Source of the DNA: Rhodococcus globerulus NBRC 14531
GTDB lineage: Bacteria; Actinomycetota; Actinomycetes; Mycobacteriales; Mycobacteriaceae
Reading direction: 5' to 3'
DNA length: 64,000 nt
Assembly: GCF_001894805.1 (NCBI RefSeq)
Contig: NZ_BCWX01000004.1
Location: 496,001-560,000, forward strand
The notes beneath the pieces were generated by a model. The model was not told the origin of the DNA. It was given only the letters and a program-made list of their open reading frames with translations, and did not search any database. A program made the translations under genes and the position numbers. Positions 1-8,645 of this stretch are shown here, in pieces (the first letter of the stretch is position 1; each line of letters opens with the position of its first letter).

Positions 1-77
1 AGCCCGCACTCACGACCGATGCAATCGACGAAGTTGTTGATGCTGCTCGAACAAATCCGGATCAGTGGTTTTCCTGA
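1..77 (+). CDS. C-terminal tail of a gene cut by the window edge
   Basis: The third forward frame is open from the first base and stops at a TGA at 75-77. It gives about 24 residues of helical, charged character ending in NPDQWFS. This reads more like a protein tail than the overlapping frame used by the next gene. The gene lies upstream and in the same direction as the membrane protein at 163. The family cannot be told from so short a piece. Confidence 0.35.
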   Translation, partial: PALTTDAIDEVVDAARTNPDQWFS

Positions 78-162
78 AGAACGTCAAGGACAGCAGCACC
101 ACACCTTTGCCTCTACGCTCAGTCACACACTGTCCGTGCACGAGAAAGCCGGTCGACTGACG

Positions 163-1476
163 ATGAGCACACACGACACGCCATCCGCCCGTTCAGTTCT
201 GCACACACCGCGATTCTGGCTGGCACCGGTGATCGTTGTGCTGTTGCTGATGTCGGCGCTCGCTGCGCTGTATATGGGCGGAATCCTCGACCCCAAGAAG
301 CATCTGGACGAGTTCCCGATCGCTCTGGTGAACGAAGATGTCGGCGGTACCTTGCCCGGAAGCGATCCCGCTGCAGTCGAGAACTTCGGAAACGACATCG
401 CCGCCGCGCTCGAAAACGGGATCGATCCCGAGAAAATCGACTTACAGCAGCTCAGTCTCATCGAATCGCAATCACGACTCAGCTCCGGGACGCTCTACGG
501 CTCCATCGTCATCCCCCGCGACTTCACCCAGCAGACAATAGCTCTGGCGCAGGGAAGCGTCGCCGCCACAGAGGTGCAACAACCGATCATCACCATCTAC
601 ACCAATCCACGAGCCGGTTCCATCTCCGCGTCGCTGGTGCAGTCGATCGGGACAACTGCCCTGGAGCCGGTCAACAAGAACATGGGTGAGCAACTCACCA
701 CGCTTGTCACACAACAATTGCAGGCAGGTGGTACCGGAATGCAGCTGTCCGGCGCCAGTCGACTTCTCCTCGAAAATCCGGTGAATGTTCTTACGGTCGC
801 GCATGATCCGCTTCCCGACGGTACAGGATTCGGTCTTGTCGCTTTCTATTTCGCCCTACTGCTGGTCCTCGCCGGATTCACCGGAGCGACAGTCGTCAAT
901 TCCCTGGTAGACGGAATGCTCGGCTACGCACCCACCGAGTTCGGTCCCCTGTTCGTACAGAACGACGTAGTCGGGATCAATAGATTTCAAACACTTCTCA
1001 TAAAATGGGGCTTCATGATCGTGCTGTCCGGTGTGGTGTCCGGACTGTTCCAGTTGATCAGCCGCACCCTCGGAATGCCTGTCACACAAGGCTTTGCCTT
1101 GTGGGCATACGGCACCCTCGTGATCATCGCGGTCGGAGTCACCGCCATGTCGGTGATGGCGGCGTTCGGCTCGCTCGGCATGCTGATCAACCTGTTCGTC
1201 TTTGTCATCCTCGCCCTGCCATCGTCCGGTGGCACGATTCCGCTCGAAGCAAGCCCCGGCCTCTACTCCTGGCTTGCGCAGTTCGAACCGATGCACCAGA
1301 TCTACATGGGCACCCGCGCAATCCTGTTCTTCGGCGCCCACGGCGACGCCGGCCTGACCCACGCAATCTGGATGACGTTGCTCGGCCTGGCAATCGGACT
1401 GGTGCTCGGATTTGTTGTCACACGCCTCTACGATCGGAAAGGCTACGAACGAACCCATCGCGCAAAAACAGCCTGA
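163..1476 (+). CDS. YhgE/Pip-type (ABC-2-like) membrane protein
   Basis: The 437-aa protein has one N-terminal membrane segment (about residues 17-39). The sequence after it, FPIALVNEDVGG, is the hallmark of the YhgE/Pip and ABC-2 permease families. A soluble extracytoplasmic region of roughly 170 residues follows, then five or six hydrophobic segments up to residue ~425. I start it at ATG 163, which has a GAGAAAG ribosome-like site. The frame stays open back to 19, but that part looks non-coding and overlaps the preceding gene's tail. Family members are phage-infection-protein or export-permease-like proteins; a substrate cannot be read from sequence. No ATPase gene is adjacent. Confidence 0.75.
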   Translation: MSTHDTPSARSVLHTPRFWLAPVIVVLLLMSALAALYMGGILDPKKHLDEFPIALVNEDVGGTLPGSDPAAVENFGNDIAAALENGIDPEKIDLQQLSLIESQSRLSSGTLYGSIVIPRDFTQQTIALAQGSVAATEVQQPIITIYTNPRAGSISASLVQSIGTTALEPVNKNMGEQLTTLVTQQLQAGGTGMQLSGASRLLLENPVNVLTVAHDPLPDGTGFGLVAFYFALLLVLAGFTGATVVNSLVDGMLGYAPTEFGPLFVQNDVVGINRFQTLLIKWGFMIVLSGVVSGLFQLISRTLGMPVTQGFALWAYGTLVIIAVGVTAMSVMAAFGSLGMLINLFVFVILALPSSGGTIPLEASPGLYSWLAQFEPMHQIYMGTRAILFFGAHGDAGLTHAIWMTLLGLAIGLVLGFVVTRLYDRKGYERTHRAKTA

Positions 1477-1490
1477 AGCAGTTCCCGCGC

Positions 1491-2756
1491 TCAGGTTTGC
1501 CGGTCACGAAGTGCGTCCGCCTTGGCGATGAGCACCGCCTTCTCACGTTCGTTTCCGGCCAAACGAGCGGCCTCGAGCAGTTCGGTACGAGCTTCCTCGG
1601 TTCGCCCGAGCCTGCCGAGCAACTCACCCCGAACACTGGGCAGCAGGTGATATCCGGCAAGTTCACCGGAAGCAACAAGCTTGTCGACGAACTCGAGAGC
1701 AGGCGCCGGACCGTATGCCATCGATACCGCTGCAGCATGGTTGAGATCCACGACCGGCGATGGGGCAAGCTGTTGCAGCGCCTCGTACAGCAGCACGATC
1801 TTCTTCCAGTCCGTTTCTTCGAAAGTTGCTGCTCGTGCATGACATTCGGCAATCCCAGCTTGCAGTCCGTAAGGCCCTCGACCACGCCCGACGTCGTCCG
1901 CCCTCGCCAAAGCAACCAGACCGCGGGTGATCTGGGTCCGATCCCACCGCGCCCGATCCTGATCCGATAGCAATATCGGTTCACCGTCGGCGGTGGTGCG
2001 TGCGCCAAATCGTGATGCCGACAGCTCCATCAACGCAACCAGCCCGTGTGCTTCCGGTTCCCGCGGAACAAGTTCCGCAAGAATTCTCGTCAGCCGCAAT
2101 GCTTCACTGCTGAGGTCGGTCCGCATCCACTCGGTTCCCGAACTGGCGGCATAGCCCTCGTTGAAAATCAGATACAGCACGCCGAGAACAGCGCTCAACC
2201 GACTCGGGAACTCATCCCGCGGAGGCACTTCGAAGACCACCTTCGCCGCCGTCAGCGTCTTCTTCGCACGCACTATCCGCTGCTGCATCGTTGCGGTTGG
2301 CACAAGGAACGCCTTTGCGATTTCCTCCGTCGTCAAGCCTCCGACCACGCGAAGAGTCAATGCCACCTGAGCTTTTCGATTCAAGACCGGATGACAGGCC
2401 ATGAAAATCAACCGAAGAACATCATCGTCGATGCGATCCGGATCCCAACCGTCTTCGTCGAACCGATTCGCATCGTTGTCGAGCTCACGCGCAAAGTGCG
2501 CGTATCGCTCGTCGAGGCGTTCTCGTCGACGCCACCCGTCGATGGCGCGCCGCGTGGCGACGGAGGTCAGCCATGCTGCCGGATTGCGGGGAATGCCCGT
2601 GGCAGGCCACTGCTCGATCGCTTCGAGCAGTGCCTGCCCCGCAACATCTTCGGCAAGATCCAAATCACCGACAGTACGAGTGAGTGCGGCGACGATCTTC
2701 GCGCCGTCAATGCGCCACACCGCATCGACGGCGTTCCTCACCGCATCATCAGTCAC
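1491..2756 (-). CDS. ECF RNA polymerase sigma factor with C-terminal TPR-like domain (ECF42 type)
   Basis: The 421-aa protein has a sigma-70 region 2 (residues ~15-80, with GIPRNPAAWLTSVATRRAID) and a region 4 HTH (~110-165, GLTTEEIAKAFLVP). A long C-terminal helical domain of about 240 residues follows. This enlarged form is the ECF42 type, also annotated as sigma factor with TPR/DUF6596 domain. It lies 3 bp downstream of a YCII/DGPF gene on the same strand, the hallmark arrangement of the group. No anti-sigma factor is nearby; in this group the C-terminal extension is thought to control activity. Targets are often the DGPF genes themselves. Confidence 0.9.
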   Translation of the reverse strand: MTDDAVRNAVDAVWRIDGAKIVAALTRTVGDLDLAEDVAGQALLEAIEQWPATGIPRNPAAWLTSVATRRAIDGWRRRERLDERYAHFARELDNDANRFDEDGWDPDRIDDDVLRLIFMACHPVLNRKAQVALTLRVVGGLTTEEIAKAFLVPTATMQQRIVRAKKTLTAAKVVFEVPPRDEFPSRLSAVLGVLYLIFNEGYAASSGTEWMRTDLSSEALRLTRILAELVPREPEAHGLVALMELSASRFGARTTADGEPILLSDQDRARWDRTQITRGLVALARADDVGRGRGPYGLQAGIAECHARAATFEETDWKKIVLLYEALQQLAPSPVVDLNHAAAVSMAYGPAPALEFVDKLVASGELAGYHLLPSVRGELLGRLGRTEEARTELLEAARLAGNEREKAVLIAKADALRDRQT

Positions 2757-2759
2757 GAC

Positions 2760-3188
2760 TCAGCTCGAGACAGGGCGATCCGTACCCAATTCTTCACGCC
2801 AGCCGGCTTCCTTCTGGATGTACTCGTTGCTCTGGTCGAAATCTTCCATCTCCGAAACACGGCGAACCTCGAGCTTGCTGCCCGGTCCAAGCGGACAGCG
2901 CTTAGCCCACTCCAGAGCCTCGTCCTTGGTGGAGGTCTGAAGGATCCAGAAGCCCGAGAACAGCTCCTTGGTCTCGCCGTACGGACCGTCGGACACGAGC
3001 GGCGGATCGGACTCGAAATCGACGATGAATCCCTCCTCCATCGCCAGGCCCTCACCTGCGAGGAGGACTCCCGCCTTGATCAGTGACTCGTTGTACTGGC
3101 CCATCGCGGCGATAATTTCGTCGAAATCCATGTCCTTCGACGCTTCGATGGCTTCGTCGGTGGACCGCATGATCAGCATGTACTTCAT
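2760..3188 (-). CDS. YCII-related DGPF-domain protein
   Basis: This 142-aa protein begins KYMLIMRSTDEA and has the DGPYGETKE motif near residue 70, both typical of the YCII/DGPF family (dimeric alpha/beta-barrel fold). Start is ATG 3188, with AAGGAG seven bases upstream; a longer frame to 3218 lacks this support. It is the first gene of a two-gene operon with the ECF42-type sigma factor. Biochemical role is unknown for most members; the pairing suggests a target or effector of the sigma factor. Confidence 0.9.
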   Translation of the reverse strand: MKYMLIMRSTDEAIEASKDMDFDEIIAAMGQYNESLIKAGVLLAGEGLAMEEGFIVDFESDPPLVSDGPYGETKELFSGFWILQTSTKDEALEWAKRCPLGPGSKLEVRRVSEMEDFDQSNEYIQKEAGWREELGTDRPVSS

Positions 3189-3347
3189 GGGAATCTCCTT
3201 CGTTTGTGGACCGCTCATTCGGTCCCTCTGTCTACACGTCGAACGGCAAAGACGCCGATCGACAAACTTCCGAAACTAATTTTCGAAGGACAAGTCCGCC
3301 GGTCGAATACGTTGCCCACGGTATCGGCAGAAGGGTCGTCGGGCAGC

Positions 3348-3941
3348 TCAGAAGTCGAGAAATCCCGGCACGACTTCATCGGCGAGCCCGGTCGCGTCAG
3401 CGCTCCCGTAGAAATACACCGAGCCGTAGCCAAACAGGTATTCCTCCACGAACTCGGATTGCGGCTCGGCAACCACCGGCCACCCCTCTTCATTGATCTG
3501 GAACAGGAAGCGATGCCCGTCCGCCTCGACGGCATCGGCATACGACGGTTCATTTTGTATGAGTACCGGTTGCGGCGCGATCAGTACCAACGGCATCACC
3601 TCGTCGTCTGCGGGAACTTGAATCAAGGCGGCGCTCCCCAACCCACTATGTCTTCCGGCTGATGCCGCACTACGAGCGGACGGCGGATGCAATACTGCCC
3701 GAACCCCGATGCCCGGGTATTCGAGGTCGTCGTCGCCGATGGAGAAGCCGCGACGGACGAATACCGAAAGCTCTCGGTCACCGAGCCACGGCGCCGTATG
3801 TGCCGCAAGCGTCAGAAGATACTCGTGCGTCTGCAGAATCGGCTGTCCGTCAAAAACCTGGGGCGGGCGTCCACCGATCCTGGCCCCGACTTCCGAATCG
3901 CTCGAATCGACCACGAGATGTAGTGTGCCCACCAGCGTCAT
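3348..3941 (-). CDS. hypothetical protein, possibly YwqG/DUF1963-like
   Basis: A 197-aa acidic protein without signal peptide or membrane segment. The C-terminal half contains FLFQINEEGWP and an aromatic stretch (YLFGYGSVYFYG). This recalls DUF1963/YwqG proteins, where a phrase like 'Q.d..GyP' is followed by a 'G.lyfF' strand, but the match is weak. Start ATG 3941 is chosen because residues upstream are arginine-rich and look non-coding; no good ribosome site is seen. It is divergent from the esterase at 4034 with about 90 bp between them. Function is not assigned. Confidence 0.6.
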   Translation of the reverse strand: MTLVGTLHLVVDSSDSEVGARIGGRPPQVFDGQPILQTHEYLLTLAAHTAPWLGDRELSVFVRRGFSIGDDDLEYPGIGVRAVLHPPSARSAASAGRHSGLGSAALIQVPADDEVMPLVLIAPQPVLIQNEPSYADAVEADGHRFLFQINEEGWPVVAEPQSEFVEEYLFGYGSVYFYGSADATGLADEVVPGFLDF

Positions 3942-4033
3942 CCTAGGATGATCCGACGGGCGTCGGATGAAGGTCCGACAATTCCCTACAAGCCGCTGGT
4001 GACGTGAGACACACCGCACTCGATGATGGGTGC

Positions 4034-5005
4034 ATGACATCATTCCCCACTCTCGACCCCGAACTCGCCGCAGCGGTCACTATGCTCCCAAAGGTCACCT
4101 TCGCCGACCTACCCGCTGCACGGGCAAACTTCGAGTCCCTAATTGGCACCATGTTGGCTGACCTGTCGTTCGACGGAGTCACGCTTCGCGAACTATCTGC
4201 TCCCGGAATCGACGACGATCCCGAGGTCGCCATTCGCTTCTTCACTCCGGCTGCCGCCACAGGTCCGATCCCCGTACTTCTCTGGATCCACGGCGGCGGA
4301 TTCGCCATCGGCACAGCCGAATCCACTGATCCATTTTGCGTTGAGGTTGCGCGAGAACTCGGATTTGCCGTCGCCAATGTCGAGTACCGACTCGCCCCGG
4401 AAACCCCCTTCCCCGGCCCCGTGAACGACTGCTACGCCGCGCTCGCCTACATCCACGCACACGCCGAAGAACTGGGAATCGATCCCAGCCGCATCGCCGT
4501 CGGTGGCCAGAGCGCCGGCGGTGGACTTGCCGCCGGAACAGTGCTGAAAGCCCGAGATGAAGGCGTTGTGCCCGTCGCATTTCAACTTCTCGAGATCCCA
4601 GAACTCGACGACCGGCTGACAACGGTGTCGATGACAAACTTCGTCGACACTCCGCTGTGGAACCGCCCAAACGCGATCCTTTCGTGGCAGTACTACCTCG
4701 GCGAATCGTATTCGGGGCCCGAAGATCCGAACGTCTCGATCTACGCCGCTCCGGCCCGCGCCACCGATCTCCGAGGATTGCCCCCGACCTACCTGTGCAC
4801 TATGGAGCTCGACCCACTCCGTGACGAAGGAATCGAGTACGCCCTTCGCCTACTCCAGGCGGGTGTCAGCGTCGAACTCCACTCCTTTCCCGGCACCTTT
4901 CACGGTTCGGGTCTCGTCACAACTGCAGAGGTAACCAAACGAAGCAGCGCCGAGGCGTTCAGCGCACTGCAGCGAGGCTTGCGCGCGTTGTCACCAGTCT
5001 CGTAG
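4034..5005 (+). CDS. alpha/beta hydrolase, hormone-sensitive-lipase family esterase
   Basis: A 323-aa esterase/lipase. The oxyanion motif HGGGFAIG lies near residue 90 and the nucleophile elbow GGQSAGGG near 160, both diagnostic of the HSL family (alpha/beta hydrolase fold 3). The acid lies near ELDPLRDEG and the histidine in FPGTFHGSG close to the C terminus. No signal peptide is seen, so it is likely cytoplasmic. Only nine bases separate it from the following PucR-like regulator, suggesting co-transcription. Expected activity is hydrolysis of short acyl esters; the natural substrate is unknown. Confidence 0.88.
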   Translation: MTSFPTLDPELAAAVTMLPKVTFADLPAARANFESLIGTMLADLSFDGVTLRELSAPGIDDDPEVAIRFFTPAAATGPIPVLLWIHGGGFAIGTAESTDPFCVEVARELGFAVANVEYRLAPETPFPGPVNDCYAALAYIHAHAEELGIDPSRIAVGGQSAGGGLAAGTVLKARDEGVVPVAFQLLEIPELDDRLTTVSMTNFVDTPLWNRPNAILSWQYYLGESYSGPEDPNVSIYAAPARATDLRGLPPTYLCTMELDPLRDEGIEYALRLLQAGVSVELHSFPGTFHGSGLVTTAEVTKRSSAEAFSALQRGLRALSPVS

Positions 5006-5014
5006 CTTTGCAAG

Positions 5015-6079
5015 ATGCAAGGATTGATGTACCGGCTTGCCGAGCTCGATGCAAACTCGGCAGGCCTGGTACGCGTCATCGACTACTTCGATGCCCTCGT
5101 GCGGCACGGTGCCGACACAGCATCGCTTCTCCGCGCAAGCGCCCAGTTGGCGGACTGTGTTGCGGGTATCGAGATCGCCGAACACGGCCGAAGCAAGAAG
5201 AATCTACGCCGTTGTGACCCTCACGGCCGTTGGTCACCAGAACCCCAGCTCACGCCAAGCATCATCAGAGACATCACCGTCGACGACGAGGTTCTCGGCA
5301 CGGTATGGATCGAGCGGCCCGGTGCGAACTTGCCGCTCGACGAGATGCTCGTCGACCGGATGGCACTGACCGCCGCGATCATCTTGCGGCCCCGACGCTT
5401 GCTGACCGAAGCCGAACACACTCACAATCTGCTCTTCCCGATGGACGAGCTAGCAGTATTGACGTCTTGCGCGGGACTCGGCCTCACCCCTGCCGCTTCA
5501 GTGCGTGTCATCGTGTCCACAACCAATGAAATTGCGCGCCTACAATTCTCGAAGGATTCGACGCCGGGTCGAGCTACTGGAATCGAAGTGGACGGCGAAT
5601 ACCTGAATCTTGTGACGGGTTCATTCATCTCGTTGGCAGAATTCTCCGAAATCGCAAAAGTGATGCCTGTCCGCGCCGGAATATCTTTGGCTGCTGCCGC
5701 TTGCGAAATACACACACTCATCGGCACGGCGCGATTCGCCCGCAGTCAATCATCGGCCACCACACCGATTGTGAACGCAGACGATCTCGGCGCTCTCAAC
5801 CTCCTGGCACCGGGCACAAAGATCGATCACACCCGAATTCCGGACCTGGTTCGCGCCAGAGAGTTTCGCGAAACCAAGGACGGGACCGAACTGCTGGAAA
5901 CACTGAGAATGTACCTGCGATCCGGCACACTGAGAGCCGCGGCCGACTGCCTGCACCTTCACCACAGCAGCGTCGCTCACCGCTTGGCGAAGCTTTCCCA
6001 CCACATCGGATTCCATGTCGACACCATCGAAAATCGTGCTCGTGCAACAGCAATGATGATGGTGCTCGACGCCATGTAG
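5015..6079 (+). CDS. PucR/CdaR-type helix-turn-helix regulator
   Basis: The 354-aa protein ends in a PucR C-terminal HTH: TLRMYLRSGTLRAAADCLHLHHSSVAHRL follows the family pattern of L..yl..g.....a..L..H.ntv.yRl (split here by eye at residues ~300-330). The N-terminal 250 residues lack a recognised sensor domain. It follows the HSL esterase by 9 bp and may control it. It ends convergently with the TetR gene at 6083, leaving only three bases between them. Either ATG 5015 or ATG 5027 could be the start. Confidence 0.8.
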   Translation: MQGLMYRLAELDANSAGLVRVIDYFDALVRHGADTASLLRASAQLADCVAGIEIAEHGRSKKNLRRCDPHGRWSPEPQLTPSIIRDITVDDEVLGTVWIERPGANLPLDEMLVDRMALTAAIILRPRRLLTEAEHTHNLLFPMDELAVLTSCAGLGLTPAASVRVIVSTTNEIARLQFSKDSTPGRATGIEVDGEYLNLVTGSFISLAEFSEIAKVMPVRAGISLAAAACEIHTLIGTARFARSQSSATTPIVNADDLGALNLLAPGTKIDHTRIPDLVRAREFRETKDGTELLETLRMYLRSGTLRAAADCLHLHHSSVAHRLAKLSHHIGFHVDTIENRARATAMMMVLDAM

Positions 6080-6082
6080 ATG

Positions 6083-6763
6083 CTAATGACCCTCTTCAGA
6101 ACACTGCGTTTTGATCATCGGCACGAGGAATTGCCGTGCTAGTGCCTCCATCTGCGCATCGTCATGAAGGTTGACGGCCTCGCTGGGAATCATCAGAAAG
6201 GAAGCCGTCACTCGGACGAACATCTCGGCCACGAGATCAACATCCACCTCGTCCGCGATAGTGCCCGCGCCCTGTTCCCTGCGGAGTTGCGAAGCAACGA
6301 ACTGCCGCACCATTGCGAGCGTTCGTCCGTTATCACCGACGATCGATCCATGTACGTGCGGGCCGGCGTCGATGAGCGCCGAGATCAGTGCATTGTTGGA
6401 AATCGCACGCAGCGAGCTCACGAACCCCAGAACTATTCGATCATCCACCGTCTCCGCGAGCTCGATATCAACGAGAAATTGTTCGAAGTATGTGCGGAAC
6501 TCCCGGAGAACAACCTGCTCGACGAGCGAATCCTTGGTGGCAAATTTCCGGTAGACGGTGATTCGGGACAGGTTGGCGGAGCGGGCCACGTCCTCCATCG
6601 ACGTGCGCTGAATTCCCACTTTGCAGAACTGTTCGTGGGCCGCATCGAGTAGCCGGATACGAGAGCGATCTTCCTTGCCTGGAGCTTCGCCTGCCATCAC
6701 ACTCCCGAGGGACGTAATCGATTCCAAGGCAGACGAATTGGGATCCTTGCGGGTCACATGCAC
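6083..6763 (-). CDS. TetR-family regulator divergent from lcp (LcpR-like)
   Basis: The 226-aa protein has the TetR HTH at residues ~35-80 (RIRLLDAAHEQFCKVG, then TSMEDVARSANLSRITVYRKF). The C-terminal ligand domain is all-helical. Start ATG 6763 has AAGGAG just upstream; ATG 6697 with GGGAG is an alternative. It is transcribed away from the latex clearing protein gene across a 133-bp gap. In Gordonia polyisoprenivorans a TetR-type regulator sits next to lcp in the same way and controls it. Repression of lcp is therefore a sound inference, though the ligand is unknown. Confidence 0.88.
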   Translation of the reverse strand: MHVTRKDPNSSALESITSLGSVMAGEAPGKEDRSRIRLLDAAHEQFCKVGIQRTSMEDVARSANLSRITVYRKFATKDSLVEQVVLREFRTYFEQFLVDIELAETVDDRIVLGFVSSLRAISNNALISALIDAGPHVHGSIVGDNGRTLAMVRQFVASQLRREQGAGTIADEVDVDLVAEMFVRVTASFLMIPSEAVNLHDDAQMEALARQFLVPMIKTQCSEEGH

Positions 6764-6896
6764 TCCTTCTTGCCACGAGGGTGCGCAGGTGGAAAATCAG
6801 ACAAAACACTTGTGGCGCCCATCACGCTATGCTACCAATGATACGGAGATACATGATTTGTTTCATTGCTTCATCGGACTAACCGGGAGTAACGAC
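6764..6896. promoter_or_regulatory. divergent lcp/tetR control region
   Basis: This 133-bp gap is the only space for promoters and an operator of the two divergent genes. An inverted repeat, CAATGA at 6836-6841 and TCATTG at 6863-6868, is a candidate TetR site. A closer ATGA/TCAT pair lies inside it. The arms are short, so the call is tentative. Confidence 0.35.
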
Positions 6897-8126
6897 ATGG
6901 ACGATCTCAGTAGGCGCAATGTGTTGAGAGTTGGCGGCACACTCGGAGCACTCGGCGCACTCAGCGCGCTCGCAGCACCAGCCAGTGCGCAGCCGTGGCA
7001 CTGGTCACCAGCGGGTTCGGTGCCAGGAACCGGGAACGGTGCAGATCCGAGACAAACATGGGACACCCAAGCGGACCCGCTCGTGGCATCTCTCCTCGAC
7101 CGAGGTGACGTTCCAAAGGTCAACGAACTCTTGCGTACCTGGAAGAAGAACGGTCAGCCGCTGCCAGCGGGACTTCCGTCCGACCTCCGCGAATTCATGG
7201 AACAAGCGCGGCAGCTACCGTCGTGGACCGATCAGAACAAGCTCGCGGCGGCCGTGCGATTCAATGAGAAACGAGGTCTCTACCTCGGTGTTCTCTATGG
7301 CTTCGCCAGCGGAATGATGAGCACTGTCATCCCCAAAGAGGCCTTGGCAGTGTATTACTCCAAAGGCGGAGCGAACATGAAGAACCGCATCTCGAAAACC
7401 GCAAAGTTGGGATACGACATCGGTTCTCGCAACGCATTTCAGGCTGACGGCGAGATGATTGTCACCTCCGTCAAGACCAGACTGGTGCATGCCGCGGTGC
7501 GGCACCTGCTGCCTCAATCTCCGCACTGGACGCACATGGCGCCGGAGGACGTTCCGATCAGTCAGCACGACATGATGGTCACCTGGCACAGTTTGCCGAC
7601 TACCGCCATGCGAAACCTGAACGCGTGGAACGTGAAAGTCCCCACCGACGAGTCCGACGGATTTCTGCATTCGTGGCAACTGAGCGCTCATCTTCTCGGT
7701 ATCGAGGATCAGTACATTCCCGCGACGTGGAACGACGCGGAATCTCAAGCCACACAAGTGCTGGACCCGATCTTGGCTCCCACCCCCGAGGGAATCAAGC
7801 TCGCCGACATTCTTCTCGATCTGGGTGCGGGCCTCGATTTCACACTTCTCACTCGGCCCATCCTCGGCGCGTTGACTCGCTTCATGCTGGGCAACGAAAT
7901 AGCCAACTGGCTCAATATTCCGCGCGAACCCGTGTGGAGCACCCTCCTGGAAACGGCATGGGGTCCATTCGTGAAGGTACGGGAAGGGCTCCTTCCCGTA
8001 CCCCTTGCACCACATGCCTACTGGACCTTCGACGAACTACTCCGACAGTTCGTTCTGCTCTACATGTCCGAACTTCGACCGATCAGCATCGAGATTCCCG
8101 AGTTCAACAACCCGAATTACCGCTGA
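6897..8126 (+). CDS. lcp: latex clearing protein (rubber oxygenase), Tat-exported
   Basis: The 409-aa protein begins with a twin-arginine signal (SRRNVLRVGG, then a hydrophobic stretch and APASAQP), so it is exported folded. The DUF2236/MpaB fold follows. The residues defined in Lcp of Streptomyces K30 fall at the same numbers here: E148, R164, K167, T168 and the proximal heme ligand H198 (RISKTAK, then TRLVHAAVRH). Length also matches. Lcp is a b-type heme dioxygenase that cleaves double bonds of cis-1,4-polyisoprene to oligo-isoprenoid aldehydes outside the cell. Start is ATG 6897 with GGGAG upstream. The divergent TetR gene probably regulates it. No oxidoreductase for the aldehydes follows directly. 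Confidence 0.93.
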   Translation: MDDLSRRNVLRVGGTLGALGALSALAAPASAQPWHWSPAGSVPGTGNGADPRQTWDTQADPLVASLLDRGDVPKVNELLRTWKKNGQPLPAGLPSDLREFMEQARQLPSWTDQNKLAAAVRFNEKRGLYLGVLYGFASGMMSTVIPKEALAVYYSKGGANMKNRISKTAKLGYDIGSRNAFQADGEMIVTSVKTRLVHAAVRHLLPQSPHWTHMAPEDVPISQHDMMVTWHSLPTTAMRNLNAWNVKVPTDESDGFLHSWQLSAHLLGIEDQYIPATWNDAESQATQVLDPILAPTPEGIKLADILLDLGAGLDFTLLTRPILGALTRFMLGNEIANWLNIPREPVWSTLLETAWGPFVKVREGLLPVPLAPHAYWTFDELLRQFVLLYMSELRPISIEIPEFNNPNYR

Positions 8127-8151
8127 CAGGACAATCTGCCACCATGTTCGA

Positions 8152-8643
8152 ATGGAGCAGCCAACGGCCGAGCAGTCATTTGCCGCACTCCTCGAAGTGA
8201 GTGCGGTTCCGCTTCTCAAGCAGCACGGGTTCCGGAAGCAGAAACTGACCTTCAGACGGGAGCGAGACGACGTTGTCGACGTCGTCAACCTGCAACTGGA
8301 CTGCCAGTACCGACGCCGGATCGAGAACATCGCCTCCGGCATCGGACCACACGTGACCGTCGACGCAGAGACCGATATCCCCGCGACTGCTGACATTGTG
8401 CGCGCCGCACTCACGAGCGCACTGGAGGTGATGTGCCAGCTTCGTGGACCAGATGATATCGTCCGATTTGCATTGTCGGATATAGACTTTGACGTGTTTC
8501 GCTACCGGTTCGCGACAGGCGACAAAGCCGGTGCGGATGAGCAATACCAACGAGCGCGCTACCGGTTCGGCGCAGAGCCTCGCTGGCAGCGCCTCGACGA
8601 CCTGTTTCGACAAGCGTCCGCCCGCACAGTCGGTGCCGATTGA
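8152..8643 (+). CDS. DUF4304-like hypothetical protein
   Basis: A 163-aa soluble protein. Residues ~10-60 read LLKQHGFRKQKLTFRR, then VNLQLDCQ and an IGPHV segment, the pattern of DUF4304 ('L...GF.k.g.tF.r', 'vnlQ.S', 'f.vnlgv'). Such proteins are uncharacterised but often occur near polymorphic toxin or immunity genes; no toxin is nearby here. Start ATG 8152 is 25 bp after lcp, with no clear ribosome site. It ends two bases before the stop of the convergent YbdK-type gene. Confidence 0.65.
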   Translation: MEQPTAEQSFAALLEVSAVPLLKQHGFRKQKLTFRRERDDVVDVVNLQLDCQYRRRIENIASGIGPHVTVDAETDIPATADIVRAALTSALEVMCQLRGPDDIVRFALSDIDFDVFRYRFATGDKAGADEQYQRARYRFGAEPRWQRLDDLFRQASARTVGAD

Positions 8644-8645
8644 CA

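Noticed and set aside
856..1458. 200-aa minus-strand frame opposite the membrane protein
   Set aside because: Asp/Gln/His-rich antisense product without start signals; the sense gene is well supported.
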